From positions 1,818,501 to 1,882,500 of the forward strand of contig NC_022997.1 of NCBI RefSeq assembly GCF_000503895.1: a stretch of DNA of 64,000 nt, in the 5' to 3' direction. Position numbers and translations under genes: made by a program. This stretch comes from Hyphomicrobium nitrativorans NL23. GTDB lineage: Bacteria; Pseudomonadota; Alphaproteobacteria; Rhizobiales; Hyphomicrobiaceae. Shown in pieces: positions 1 through 8,805 of this stretch. Below the pieces are notes generated by a model. The model did no database searches. It saw nothing but the letters and a program-made list of their open reading frames with translations, and was not told the DNA's origin. Every line of letters starts with the position of its first letter. Within the stretch, counting starts at the first letter, position 1.

Positions 1-482
1 CGGGCACGCTCTACAATTCGTTCGACAACCTCGACGATCTCATTCTCACGATCGAAGGCCGCCTCCTCGATCGGCTTCTCGACGAGTTGGATACCGTGCC
101 GGGGGACAGCGAGGCGCATGAGCGCGTCTATCGTATGGCGGATTGCTATCTGAATTTTGCCGGCGGCAATCCTCGGTTGTGGAACCTTCTGTTCGAGCAT
201 CACATCCCCGTCTCGCAGACCCTTCCCGACTGGTATCGTCAAAAGCTCGATGCGCTCGCGAGCAGGTTCGAGCAGGTGCTTCGGCCGTTATCGAAGGGGC
301 TCGGGGACGACGAGGCGCGGCGTTCGGCACGCGTTTTGTGGTCCAGTGTGCACGGGATCTCGTCGCTTGCGGTGGCGGATAAGCTTTCGATCGTCTCGGC
401 CGAGGAGGCCCCGGTTTTGATGCGAAACCTCGTTGGAACCTATCTCGCCGGCCTCGAAGCACGGTGTTCTACGGCGGGCTAA
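1..482 (+). CDS. TetR/AcrR-family transcriptional regulator, C-terminal part (5' end outside window)
   Basis: The reading frame is open from base 3 to the stop at 480-482, giving the last 159 residues. The first visible residues, GTLYNSFDNLDDLIL, match the end of a TetR helix-turn-helix and the start of helix 4 (the usual G-x-L/F-Y-x-H/Y-F pattern). The rest is an all-helical ligand-binding domain with no recognisable effector signature. TetR proteins are usually dimeric repressors that release DNA when a small ligand binds. The regulated gene is not visible because the upstream side is missing. The family call is firm; the ligand and targets are unknown. Confidence 0.85.
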   Translation, partial: GTLYNSFDNLDDLILTIEGRLLDRLLDELDTVPGDSEAHERVYRMADCYLNFAGGNPRLWNLLFEHHIPVSQTLPDWYRQKLDALASRFEQVLRPLSKGLGDDEARRSARVLWSSVHGISSLAVADKLSIVSAEEAPVLMRNLVGTYLAGLEARCSTAG

Positions 483-595
483 CCGGCCGCCTATCGCCGC
501 GTCATGACGTGCGGCCTCGGACGCTCCAGGTTTTTGGGATCGGCCGCATTTTCTTGCGGCGAGCCGGGTATCGATTTCGTCGAAAAATGCGCTAA

Positions 596-622
596 CGCCG
601 TTCCGATTAAGATGGAACGGCG
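596..622. repeat. Intergenic inverted repeat (9-bp stem, 9-nt loop)
   Basis: The arms cgccgttcc (596-604) and ggaacggcg (614-622) are perfectly complementary around the loop gattaagat. It lies about 115 bases after the TetR stop. The loop-side sequence resembles the first hairpin of the dispersed repeat at 40064, so it may be a degenerate copy. No T-tract follows, so a terminator role is only possible. Confidence 0.6.
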
Positions 623-720
623 CTGTCCCTCATCCGGATTCCTCGCACTGCTCGGTATCCGACCTCTCCCCGCCGGGAGCTGTTGCGAGACCTATTGGGC
701 GCCTCGTTCAACGTGCGTAT

Positions 721-748
721 CTGGATCCCGGCCTTCGCCGGGATGACG
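721..748. repeat. REP-like palindrome (ctggatcccgg...ccgggatgac type)
   Basis: The sequence begins ctggatcccgg and ends ccgggatgacg, with the arms cccggc and gccggg around ttc. Palindromes with these ends are scattered between genes in many alphaproteobacterial genomes. I see only this one clear copy here. Confidence 0.6.
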
Positions 749-814
749 GAATGAAAGGCAAAAATCGGCAGCTATATCCGTAACGTCACCCCGAGGTCCT
801 AAGTCAGAACGACT

Positions 815-1636
815 CTAGGGAGCCGATGACGGTTCGGGGGCGGCCGACTTCGTCTCGGGCAGTGTGCCGGTCGTGATGCCGTTAGGTGCCGGGGGCGTGT
901 CTGCGAAGCGGCTCGGTACATCCATGATGCCGAACCAGCTCTCCTTGGGCAAAAGGCGTTCGTTGAGCCCGGCCCACATGTCGCGTGAGGAGATGCCGCT
1001 CCAGAACGTGTGGGGCGAGGGCGCAAGCCAGATGGCGAGCGCGAGTGCGGCCGCCATGCCCGCCGTGCCGAGGGGATAACGCCGGTCGTAGACCTTGAGG
1101 GCCGTGCCGAAGGATGCCTTCACCCTTCTGTCGATCATGTCTACGGACGAGATTTCGTCGAGCGTGAGGTGGACGAGATAGCCGACCAGCATGAAGCCGC
1201 CCGCGAGCCACGCGACGCCCGCGTGCCGGTCCAACAGGTTGCCGAAAATCACCGCCGTTGCCGCCGCGGCGAACAGGGCCGCGAGAAGCGAGTGCCATGT
1301 GCCGCGGTGAATGGTGGAGTTGTGGAAGATCGTGTGGAGCCCGTAGCGGACGAAGAGGAGCGTGCCGAGCCAGAGCAGCCACAGTTCCGCGATCGAGAAG
1401 TGGTCGGCGGCGGCGAACAGGACCGCGAACGAGAAGAAGATCGCGAAGCCCGAGAAAAGGGCGCGGCTGGGGCGGCTGACGCGGAGATCGATGTCCGGCA
1501 GGATGGAGCCTACGACGCCCGCCAGCGTGACCGGGATCAGGTTTTCCGGTGCGATGACGTCGGCGGCGAGCGTCAGCGTCGCCAGCGCGCCGGCAACCAC
1601 CGTTCCGGTGGCGATGTGGGTGGTGAAGTTGGCCAT
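815..1636 (-). CDS. YdjM-like membrane-bound predicted metal-dependent hydrolase (DUF457)
   Basis: The 273-residue protein has several hydrophobic segments and the family's conserved polar motifs: H7 in TTHIATG, D48 and D50 in GSILPDID, H110 and H115 in HRGTWHS, and H156 and D160 in GYLVHLTLDE. Together these form the putative metal site of the LexA-regulated YdjM family, whose substrate is unknown. The start at 1636 was chosen because the encoded protein then begins MANFTTH, as in relatives, with ggggag 9 bases upstream; a longer frame upstream lacks family similarity. The C-terminal 40 residues are Pro/Ala-rich. It is divergent from the CDF gene. Confidence 0.8.
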   Translation of the reverse strand: MANFTTHIATGTVVAGALATLTLAADVIAPENLIPVTLAGVVGSILPDIDLRVSRPSRALFSGFAIFFSFAVLFAAADHFSIAELWLLWLGTLLFVRYGLHTIFHNSTIHRGTWHSLLAALFAAAATAVIFGNLLDRHAGVAWLAGGFMLVGYLVHLTLDEISSVDMIDRRVKASFGTALKVYDRRYPLGTAGMAAALALAIWLAPSPHTFWSGISSRDMWAGLNERLLPKESWFGIMDVPSRFADTPPAPNGITTGTLPETKSAAPEPSSAP

Positions 1637-1863
1637 GACGATGCGCTCCCCGAGCCGGATGCTCGCGCCGTTTCCCGCCCTGCGGCGCCCGTGTTGTCCT
1701 TGGGACCAGATTCGTGCGCGCGCGGGGAGCGCTGCGGCTCGTCCGGCTGTGGATAACGGGCGGCTTCGCCCGCGTGGGGAATGGTCGCGGAAGGCTGGCG
1801 CCTCGCAGCCTTCTCTGGCAGGAGGGGGCTCGCCGGTCGCAGATGACCGATGAAGGAGCAGGC

Positions 1864-2787
1864 ATGGATCCTCGGCCGAGCAAACCGCGCAAATTTTCAA
1901 CCGTCCAGTTCATCGGCGCGGCGAGCATCGTCGTGGCGCTTGCCGTTATGGCGCTCAAGTACGCCGCTTATCTCGTGACGGGGTCGGTCGCGCTCTATTC
2001 GGACGCGCTTGAGAGCATCGTCAATCTCGTGGCGGCGGTTGCGGCACTCCTCGCGATCACCTTCGGTGCGCGCCCGGCCGACAAGGAGCACCCGTTCGGG
2101 CATCACAAGGCGGAATATTTCTCGGCGGTGCTCGAAGGCGCGTTGATCATCGTGGCGGCGCTTCTGATCTTCCGGGAGGCGTACGACGCGCTGCTCTCCC
2201 CGCGAGATATCGAGGCCTTCGGTCTCGGCATGGGGCTCAGCGCCGTGGCGACGGCCCTCAACGGGGTGTGGGCCGCGTTTCTTATCCGGCGCGGCCGTCG
2301 GTATCGTTCGCCTGCGCTAGTGGCCGACGGCTGGCACCTTCTCACCGACGTGCTGACCTCCGTCGGCGTGATCGCGGGGCTTCTTCTCGCGAAAGCAACG
2401 GGGATCGCGCTGCTCGATCCGCTGCTCGCCGTTGCGGTGGCCGCCTATATTCTCTGGAGCGGGTCCAAGATCGCCATGGCGTCTCTGAGCGGGCTACTCG
2501 ACGAGGCGGCAGATGCCGATATCCAGGCCCGCATTCGTGCCGCGATCAAGGAAGGCGGGGGCGGTGCGCTCGAAGCGCACGGTGTGCGCACGCGCATCGC
2601 GGGGCCGGTGGTGTTCATCGAGTTTCATCTCGTCGTTCCCGGCGCCATGAGCGTGCACGAGGCGCACGAGATCTGCGACCGGCTGGAGGCAGCGCTGGAG
2701 GCCGAGATCGAGGGGTCGGACGTCGTGATCCATGTCGAGCCTGAGCATAAGGCCGAGGCGCGGACGACGGGCGCTATCCAGCTCTGA
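1864..2787 (+). CDS. Cation diffusion facilitator (CDF) family metal exporter
   Basis: This 307-residue inner-membrane protein fits the CDF architecture: about six TM helices (roughly 15-210) followed by a cytoplasmic ferredoxin-like domain (about 215-300). CDF proteins exchange Zn, Fe, Mn or Co for protons. The TM5 site is canonical (H158 and D162 in GWHLLTDVLTS). The TM2 site reads DALESIVN, so E50 and N54 stand where E. coli YiiP has two Asp residues. HPFGHHKAEY (76-85) is the usual loop motif. Start: aaggag lies 5 bases before the ATG. A start at 1843 is possible but lacks a site of this quality. The metal cannot be assigned. Confidence 0.9.
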   Translation: MDPRPSKPRKFSTVQFIGAASIVVALAVMALKYAAYLVTGSVALYSDALESIVNLVAAVAALLAITFGARPADKEHPFGHHKAEYFSAVLEGALIIVAALLIFREAYDALLSPRDIEAFGLGMGLSAVATALNGVWAAFLIRRGRRYRSPALVADGWHLLTDVLTSVGVIAGLLLAKATGIALLDPLLAVAVAAYILWSGSKIAMASLSGLLDEAADADIQARIRAAIKEGGGGALEAHGVRTRIAGPVVFIEFHLVVPGAMSVHEAHEICDRLEAALEAEIEGSDVVIHVEPEHKAEARTTGAIQL

Positions 2788-2865
2788 CGGGGCTTGGCGC
2801 GGCCAGGCTGTTCCCTGCGGGACAGCTTTCGGGAAGGGCTTGGTATCTGATAGTGTGCTGCGTCT

Positions 2866-2970
2866 AGAGCGTGATCAGTTTCGATTGAATCGAGATCACG
2901 CTCTATCATCTTTGATGAGACCTATGATTCACATTTCAGGCTGATAGGGCCTGAAATGATCATGGTCTGA
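2866..2970. repeat. Dispersed composite double-hairpin repeat, copy 1
   Basis: Two hairpins stand in tandem. The first has 11-bp arms agagcgtgatc (2866-2876) and gatcacgctct (2894-2904). The second has 9-bp arms atttcaggc (2933-2941) and gcctgaaat (2949-2957). They are joined by a spacer containing tcatctttgatgagac. Related copies occur at 7071, 40064 and 47543. This copy lies between the CDF gene and the FecR gene. Confidence 0.9.
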
Positions 2971-3024
2971 GGTCATGCGCGGAGCGCGTTCGCATCCGTG
3001 CGCCTTCACGGAAGGATGGCCACG

Positions 3025-4023
3025 ATGAAAAGTCCTTCGTTTCTTTCGAGCCTTACCTTTTCTTTCGCGCTTCTCGCGATGTCGGTCTCTGCGGCTTCGG
3101 CCCAGCAGGCGGTCGGCGAAACGCTCGTTGTCGTCAATCTCGTGACGGCAGCCTTCAACCGCGATACGCGCAGTCTCTCGGCGGGAGACGAGGTGCGCCA
3201 GAACGAGATCATCGAGGTCGGCCTCGATGCGCTCAGCGAAATCGAGCTTGAGGACAATACGAAACTCGCGCTGGGGCCGGGTTCGCGGCTGACGCTCGAC
3301 AAGTTCGTCTACGATCCCGAGAAGTCCAAGGGTTCGATCGTGCTCGATCTCGTCAAGGGCGCGTTTCGGTTCGTGACGGGCGTGGCCGAGAAGCCGACGT
3401 ATGTCATCAAGACGCCCGCGGCCGCGATTACCGTGCGGGGCACGATCTTCGATGTGTATGTCGAGGAGGCTGGCCTCGCGTGGCTGTTGCTGCACGAAGG
3501 CGCGGTGCAGGTTTGCAATATGCGCGGCCAGTGCCGCGACCTCGACGAGCCCGGGAAGCTGATCCGGATCGACGACGACGGAGACGTCGGCCCGCCCGTC
3601 AGATGGGCGTCTCTCGAAGGCAACGATCGCGTTCCGTTCGACGATGCGTTTCCGTTCGTCACGAGCGGGCCCGCTTTCGACGCCAAGCCCGTACTGACGC
3701 GCGAAGCCATCATGCTGGCCGCGTTGCCCAAGCCCGATAAGCCGAAGACCAGACCCGAAACACGGAAGAAGGCGGAGACGAAATCGCCGTCGAAGACATC
3801 GCGCAAGCGGGCGGCCGTGCCGTCGAAGACGAAGAAGAAGCCGCGGCGCCAGGCGAAGCGGAGCGGATCGGATGGGTCCGAATTTCTCGGCACGGCCATC
3901 GGGATCGGCGTCGGGATTGGGATTGGCCGGATCGGCGGCGGTGGCCGTAAGGGTGGCGGAGGCTACAGCGGCGGCCGTCCCGGAGGCGGTTCGTATGGAC
4001 GTGGCGGCCGTGCGCCCCATTGA
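3025..4023 (+). CDS. FecR-domain exported protein with basic and Gly-rich tail
   Basis: The 332-residue product opens with a Sec signal peptide (1-26, ending SAASA before QQ). A FecR-type beta domain follows at about 45-160, containing the features IELEDNTKLALGPGS and TPAAAITVRGTIFDV. After about residue 235 the protein becomes Lys/Arg-rich and then Gly-rich (KGGGGYSGGRPGGG). Unlike classical anti-sigma FecR it has no N-terminal cytoplasmic helix or TM anchor, so it probably acts in the periplasm or envelope. The start was chosen because ggaagg lies 9 bases before 3025. The gene is convergent with the CHASE2 cyclase 24 bases away. Confidence 0.8.
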   Translation: MKSPSFLSSLTFSFALLAMSVSAASAQQAVGETLVVVNLVTAAFNRDTRSLSAGDEVRQNEIIEVGLDALSEIELEDNTKLALGPGSRLTLDKFVYDPEKSKGSIVLDLVKGAFRFVTGVAEKPTYVIKTPAAAITVRGTIFDVYVEEAGLAWLLLHEGAVQVCNMRGQCRDLDEPGKLIRIDDDGDVGPPVRWASLEGNDRVPFDDAFPFVTSGPAFDAKPVLTREAIMLAALPKPDKPKTRPETRKKAETKSPSKTSRKRAAVPSKTKKKPRRQAKRSGSDGSEFLGTAIGIGVGIGIGRIGGGGRKGGGGYSGGRPGGGSYGRGGRAPH

Positions 4024-4047
4024 CGGGACCCACCCGGGGAGGCCGCT

Positions 4048-6246
4048 TTACGTGTTTGGGCCGGTCGCAAGCGCTTCGAGCATGCCGTCGAGCGACATGG
4101 CGGCGGGATGAGCGGATGCGAGGGCGGCCAAAGCCGCGCGGCAGGCGGTGCGCTTGTCTTGCATCGTTTCGCCATCGGCGGCGGCGGCCGATTTGAGGGC
4201 TGCATAACAGGCCGCGAATTTGCGGAACTCGGCCGATTGCGCGATCCGTTCGTCGCCTGCGAGCGCGAAGAGGCGTTCGGGGCGATCCTTGCCGGAGAGT
4301 TGCGCCGTAGCGTCGATTTCGAGGAATGCGAAGCCGGGCGCTTCTTGAACCGTTCTCTCGCCTGCGAGGATCGGGACGCCGTAGAGCTTCGTCGCACTCT
4401 CGATGCGGGACGCGACGTTCACCGCGTCACCTAGCACCGAATAATCGAACCGTTCGGGCGAGCCGACGTTGCCGACGCAGCAGGCCCCCGTGTTCAGGCC
4501 GATGCCGATGCGGATGGGCGTGTGGGGCAAGCCCTCGGCGGCGTTTCGGGCGGCGTCCTCGCGGTTGAGGCGGCGCATCTCGTGCTGCATGGCGAGGGCG
4601 GCTCGGCAGGCCGCGGCGGCGTGGCCGGGATCGGGAACGGGTGCGTTCCAGAAGGCCATCACCGCGTCGCCCATGAATTTATCGATGGTGCCGCGCCCGG
4701 CGAGGATGATCTCGGAGAGCGGCGTGAAGAGCCGGTTGACGAAGCGGATCAGCGTTTCTGCGTCCATGCCTTCCGAAAGCCGCGAGAAGCCGCGGACGTC
4801 CGCGAAGAGGAGGGTGACGTCGCGCATTTCGCCGCCGAGCTTGAGGCGCGACGGGTCTTGCGCGAGCTGTTCCAAAAGTGGGGCGGCGACGTAGTGGCCG
4901 AACGCGCGTTTGACGCGGGCGCGGTCGGTTTCCGTGCGGATGTAGGAGAGAAGCGAGCCGGTGAGATAGACTCCGACGAGGGCGAGCGCGGGATAAACCG
5001 GGTCGAGCAGATAGCCGCCTTCCGAGAATGCGAGCCACGAGCCCGTCGCGACGGCTGCGACGGCGCTTGCGCCGATGACGGCTGCTGCGAGCGCGCCCGA
5101 TCGATGGATGGCGACCGAGACGAGCACGCCTGCCAGAAGGAGAAAGACGATCTCGGCGCCGGTGGCGAATGGGGCGCGCGTGAGATGCGTCCCCGCCAGC
5201 ATCTGTTCGATGGCTTGGGCGTGGATCTCGACGCCCGGTACGGAGGCGGCGAGCGGTGTTGCGCGCAGATCGAGCAGGCCCGTTGCGCTCGCGCCGATGA
5301 GGATGTGGCGGCTGCGGACCTCTTCGGGTGTGAAGGTTCCGTCCAGGATCGTATGCGCGGAGAGATAGCGTCGGGGATCGGCGCGGGCGAAGTTGAGCCA
5401 GAGCTGGCCGTCGCTCGTGGTGGGGAGCACGGTCGCGCCGATGCGGACCGTTTCGACGCCTGTCTCCTGTCCGAATGCCAGCACGCCGCTTCCGCCCGAG
5501 GCGCGCACGAATGCCGTCGTTTCGCCCATGCCGGTGCGGAGCGCTTCGAGCACGAGGGTGGGCGCGAGCGTGTCGCCTGCGGAGACGAGGAGCGGGACGG
5601 AGCGGACGATCTGGTCGCGGGCGGGAAGCCAGTTGACGGCGCCTTCGCCGGCTGCTGCTGCGGCAAGCTCGGGCAGCGGCTCAATGGCGCCGGGAAAGCG
5701 CGGGACGAAGGTACGCGGATCGTCTCCCGCGGTGACCAAGGCCACTTTGGGTGTGCGAAGTGCGTTCGCGCGCGCGATGTCGCCTGCGAAGCCCAGTACG
5801 ACCGGCAGTTTCGTCATCGCGCTGGCGAGGAGGGTGTCGTTGGACGGAAGCGCTGCGAGTTCCGCGACGATGGGTGCGAGTTCGCGGCGGGTCTCTGCCT
5901 GTCGGGCGAGGGCAGCCGGCGAGAGGCGGTCGGGCTCCGCAAGGATGAGGTCGATGGCGACGGTTTTCGCGCCGGAGTTGGCCAGGCGTTCGACGATGCG
6001 GGCGAGTTCGGAACGTGGCCAGGGCCATTGGCCGATTTTTGCGAGGGAGGCTTCGTCGATGTCGACGATGCGGACGGGAAATGTGGGGTCGGCTTCGCGC
6101 GGCTTGAGGTTGAGGTAGGTGTCGAAGACGGAGAGCCGGAGGCGTGCGACGGGGTCGGGATCGAGAATGCGTAGCGCAACGGCAAGCGCGAGCACGGTTG
6201 CGGTGAGGATGAAATGGAGCGAGAGGCAGGGGAGCCGACGTTTCAT
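4048..6246 (-). CDS. CHASE2-domain class III adenylate cyclase
   Basis: The 732-residue membrane protein has an N-terminal TM helix (about 11-27), a CHASE2 extracytoplasmic sensor (about 35-330), three clustered TM helices (about 350-440) and a C-terminal class III cyclase domain (about 470-660). Visible catalytic features are the metal Asp in FADVRGFSRLS, the second Asp and the adenine-selecting Lys in DKFMGDAVMAFW, and the transition-state Asn/Arg pair in DAVNVASRIESA. The Asp in FDYSVLGD favours ATP over GTP. It should make cAMP in response to an unknown periplasmic signal. FecR and CHASE2-cyclase genes are often neighbours in alphaproteobacteria, suggesting joint function. Confidence 0.93.
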   Translation of the reverse strand: MKRRLPCLSLHFILTATVLALAVALRILDPDPVARLRLSVFDTYLNLKPREADPTFPVRIVDIDEASLAKIGQWPWPRSELARIVERLANSGAKTVAIDLILAEPDRLSPAALARQAETRRELAPIVAELAALPSNDTLLASAMTKLPVVLGFAGDIARANALRTPKVALVTAGDDPRTFVPRFPGAIEPLPELAAAAAGEGAVNWLPARDQIVRSVPLLVSAGDTLAPTLVLEALRTGMGETTAFVRASGGSGVLAFGQETGVETVRIGATVLPTTSDGQLWLNFARADPRRYLSAHTILDGTFTPEEVRSRHILIGASATGLLDLRATPLAASVPGVEIHAQAIEQMLAGTHLTRAPFATGAEIVFLLLAGVLVSVAIHRSGALAAAVIGASAVAAVATGSWLAFSEGGYLLDPVYPALALVGVYLTGSLLSYIRTETDRARVKRAFGHYVAAPLLEQLAQDPSRLKLGGEMRDVTLLFADVRGFSRLSEGMDAETLIRFVNRLFTPLSEIILAGRGTIDKFMGDAVMAFWNAPVPDPGHAAAACRAALAMQHEMRRLNREDAARNAAEGLPHTPIRIGIGLNTGACCVGNVGSPERFDYSVLGDAVNVASRIESATKLYGVPILAGERTVQEAPGFAFLEIDATAQLSGKDRPERLFALAGDERIAQSAEFRKFAACYAALKSAAAADGETMQDKRTACRAALAALASAHPAAMSLDGMLEALATGPNT

Positions 6247-6288
6247 GGTGCTCCCCCTCCCGCGCGCCGATGTCTCCTGCCCGCGTCG

Positions 6289-7047
6289 TCAGACGACGAC
6301 GGTGGCCTTCTGGCCCATCGCCTGCTGGATCGCGCGCAGCGGCGCGGATGCGCGCCACACGTTCTCGATGCGGAACTGCTCGTGGCCGCCGCCGAAGATC
6401 GTCAGCTTGGCGTCGATGTCGCTGGTGCCGAGACCGAGAAAGCCGAGGCCGAGGATTTTATGCGCGATCAGGTCGTCGCTGTTGCGGGTGAGACGGATGT
6501 GCATGACCGACCAGCTCTCGGGCGCGCGGCCGAGGATGCTCGAAAAGCGTTGCACGCGCTCCACCTGCGTGCCGCGGAAGCGCCAGTAAGAGAGGCGGTC
6601 CACGATGAAGACGATCACGAACCAGACGGCGAACAGGACCGACGACACGAGCATGTAGAACGCGAGGTTCATGTGCACGAGGAGGGCTGGCGGTTCGGCC
6701 CAGAATTCCCGCGTGTCCATGACGAAATATGTGCCCGCCGCAGCAGCGCCCATGAGGAGCAGCAGCAGGATCGCGTTGACGCCGCGCGCGCGGACGGTCG
6801 TGGCGACGATGACGACGAGAAGCACCAGCGTGAACGAGAGGCCGACCCATGCGCTTGGATGGATGAAGAGCGGTTTGATGCCGGCGCTGAAGTTCACCCG
6901 TTCGCCCTGGAAGTAGGTGAAGGCCGCGCAGAAATATCCGTAGGCCCAGACGACCCACCAATAGACGATGGGGGAGTGCGAATAGATGCGAATTTCCGGG
7001 CTGCCCTGTGGTGCGGGCGCGGCGGACTGATCGGACGGTGTGACCAT
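6289..7047 (-). CDS. Conserved membrane protein of unknown function
   Basis: The 252-residue protein has about four TM helices between residues 28 and 155. A soluble C-terminal region of some 95 residues follows, with alternating strands (SWSVMHIRLTRN, AKLTIFGGGHEQFRIE) and a final helix, suggestive of a bacterial PH-like fold. No catalytic motif is visible. The ATG at 7047 has ggaagg 5 bases upstream. It lies 42 bases upstream of the cyclase gene on the same strand, so co-transcription is likely. I do not recognise a named function. Confidence 0.75.
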   Translation of the reverse strand: MVTPSDQSAAPAPQGSPEIRIYSHSPIVYWWVVWAYGYFCAAFTYFQGERVNFSAGIKPLFIHPSAWVGLSFTLVLLVVIVATTVRARGVNAILLLLLMGAAAAGTYFVMDTREFWAEPPALLVHMNLAFYMLVSSVLFAVWFVIVFIVDRLSYWRFRGTQVERVQRFSSILGRAPESWSVMHIRLTRNSDDLIAHKILGLGFLGLGTSDIDAKLTIFGGGHEQFRIENVWRASAPLRAIQQAMGQKATVVV

Positions 7048-7070
7048 GCGGGCCTTCCCCCCTTATCCCC

Positions 7071-7173
7071 AGAGCGTGATCAGTTTCGATTGAATCGGGA
7101 TCACGCTCTGTCTCTTAGGTGAGACCAATGATTCACGTTTCAGGCTGGTAGGGCCTGAAGCGATCATGGTCTG
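7071..7173. repeat. Dispersed composite double-hairpin repeat, copy 2
   Basis: This copy is nearly identical to copy 1 in its first hairpin (agagcgtgatc ... gatcacgctct). The spacer and second hairpin have diverged (the second starts cgtttcaggc and closes gcctgaagcg). It fills the space between rimO and the membrane protein gene, both on the minus strand, where it could act as a processing or termination site after rimO. Confidence 0.9.
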
Positions 7174-7238
7174 CGGCCGGACTGTCGCACCGCCGTATGA
7201 CAACTGTCAACGCGGGCCGAATGGGCGACGGTTAACGG

Positions 7239-8606
7239 TCAGTCCACCGTTGCGAAGAGGTCGTAGTCGTCGGCGCCGGTGACGCGGGCCTTTACGATGT
7301 CGCCGGGCTTCAGCGTGCGTGCGCTTTCCAGGAACACGGTGCCGTCGATCTCGGGCGCGTCCCACTTGGAGCGGCCGATGGCGCCATCAGGGCCGACTTC
7401 GTCGACGATGACGTCGATCTCGCTGCCGACGCGGGCGACCTGGATCTCCGCCGAAATTTCCTGTTGGGCTTCCATGAAGCGGTGCCAGCGCTCCTCCTTG
7501 ACTTCCTCGGGCACGGCGCCCGGCAGTGCGTTCGCGGGGGCGCCTTCGACGGCTTCGTACTTGAAGCAGCCGATGCGGTTGAGGCGGGTCTCGCGCAGCC
7601 AGTCGAGCAGCATCGAGAAATCTTCCTCGGTCTCGCCGGGGAAGCCGACGATGAAGGTGGAGCGGATGGCGAGGTCGGGGCAGATCTCGCGCCAGCGGGC
7701 GATGCGCTCGGCTGTCTTCTCCTGGTGAGCCGGGCGGCGCATGGCTTTCAACACGGCGGGCGAAGCGTGTTGGAAGGGGATGTCGAGGTAGGGGAGGATG
7801 CGCCCCTCCGCCATCAGCGGAATGACGTCGTCCACGTGCGGATAGGGATAGACGTAGTGGAGCCGCACCCAGGCGCCGAGGTCTCCGAGCGCGCGCGTGA
7901 GATCGAGGAAGCGGGCCTTGAGCGGCGCGCCCTTCCACGGGGCTTCGGCGTATTTGATGTCGAGGCCGTAGGCGCTCGTGTCCTGGCTGATGACGAGGAG
8001 TTCTTTCACGCCCGCTTTCACGAGGCGCTCGGCTTCCGTCATGACGTGGTTCACGGGGCGGCTCGCGAGATCGCCGCGCAGGCTTGGAATGATGCAGAAG
8101 CTGCAACGATGGTTGCAGCCTTCCGAGATCTTCAAATAGGCGTAGTGGCGCGGCGTGAGGCGCAGGCCCTCGGGGGGTACGAGGTCGATGTAGGGATCGT
8201 GGAGCGGGGGCGCCGCGTCGTGCACGGCGGTGACGACCTGCTCGTACTGGTGCGGGCCGGTGACGGCGAGAACACCGGGGTGCACCTCGCGGATGCGGCC
8301 TTCCTCGACGCCCATGCAGCCCGTGACGATCACGCGGCCGTTCTCGGCCATCGCTTCGCCGATGGCATCCAGGCTTTCCTGCTTGGCGCTGTCGAGGAAG
8401 CCGCAGGTGTTGACGACGACCACGTCGGCGTTCGCGTAGTCGGGGGCGACCTGATAGCCCTCGGAGCGAAGCTTGGTGATGATGCGCTCGCTGTCGACCA
8501 GCGCTTTTGGGCAGCCGAGCGAGACGAAGCCGACCTTGGGGGCGGGCTTGACGGAGCGCGGGGCTGTGGCGGTCGGATCGCCGGGAGATTGGGATCGGGC
8601 GGTCAT
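7239..8606 (-). CDS. rimO: Ribosomal protein S12 methylthiotransferase RimO
   Basis: This 455-residue radical-SAM enzyme adds a methylthio group to the conserved aspartate of ribosomal protein S12. The N-terminal methylthiotransferase domain carries the three auxiliary-cluster cysteines in [22 protein letters not shown] and VTGCMG. The radical-SAM motif CNHRCSFC starts at about residue 164, followed by IIPSLRG as in RimO. The C-terminal TRAM-type domain spans about 385-455. [12 protein letters not shown] and the S12-type C-terminus separate it from MiaB. Length is typical of the family. The first 25 residues are a low-complexity Pro/Ser stretch. Confidence 0.96.
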   Translation of the reverse strand: MTARSQSPGDPTATAPRSVKPAPKVGFVSLGCPKALVDSERIITKLRSEGYQVAPDYANADVVVVNTCGFLDSAKQESLDAIGEAMAENGRVIVTGCMGVEEGRIREVHPGVLAVTGPHQYEQVVTAVHDAAPPLHDPYIDLVPPEGLRLTPRHYAYLKISEGCNHRCSFCIIPSLRGDLASRPVNHVMTEAERLVKAGVKELLVISQDTSAYGLDIKYAEAPWKGAPLKARFLDLTRALGDLGAWVRLHYVYPYPHVDDVIPLMAEGRILPYLDIPFQHASPAVLKAMRRPAHQEKTAERIARWREICPDLAIRSTFIVGFPGETEEDFSMLLDWLRETRLNRIGCFKYEAVEGAPANALPGAVPEEVKEERWHRFMEAQQEISAEIQVARVGSEIDVIVDEVGPDGAIGRSKWDAPEIDGTVFLESARTLKPGDIVKARVTGADDYDLFATVD

Positions 8607-8805
8607 CTGGGGCCTTGGTTGCCGAAAAACGGCCTTCTAGCACAGGAGCGGGGGGCGTGGAGCCCTCTTGCTGACGCAGGCGGCCGGTCCGGTCATTTTG
8701 GCCTCGCGAATTTCATACGGCTGTTACGGAACAGTGAAAATTCTGCCGGATACGCGCGTCCGGCAAGCCCTCGGGCGTGCGCTCGCTCCGGCAAGGGAGG
8801 AGCCC

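Larger units (their letters stand above)
483..814. other. Gene-free stretch between tetR-like and ydjM-like genes
   Basis: This 332-base gap separates two genes that face each other. It holds a perfect 9-bp inverted repeat (596-622) and a REP-like palindrome (721-748), described separately. No convincing coding frame with a ribosome-binding site was seen. The hairpins could serve as terminators or RNA-stabilising ends for the two convergent transcripts, but neither carries a clear T-tract. Confidence 0.6.

Noticed and set aside
504-746. 80-codon ORF after the TetR gene
   Set aside because: It runs through the inverted repeat and the REP-like palindrome and has no ribosome-binding site.
4522-6174. 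Long open plus-strand frame of 550 codons opposite the CHASE2 cyclase
   Set aside because: It is the antisense shadow of a well-supported gene; its product is low-complexity (Arg/Glu/Gly-rich) with no domain.
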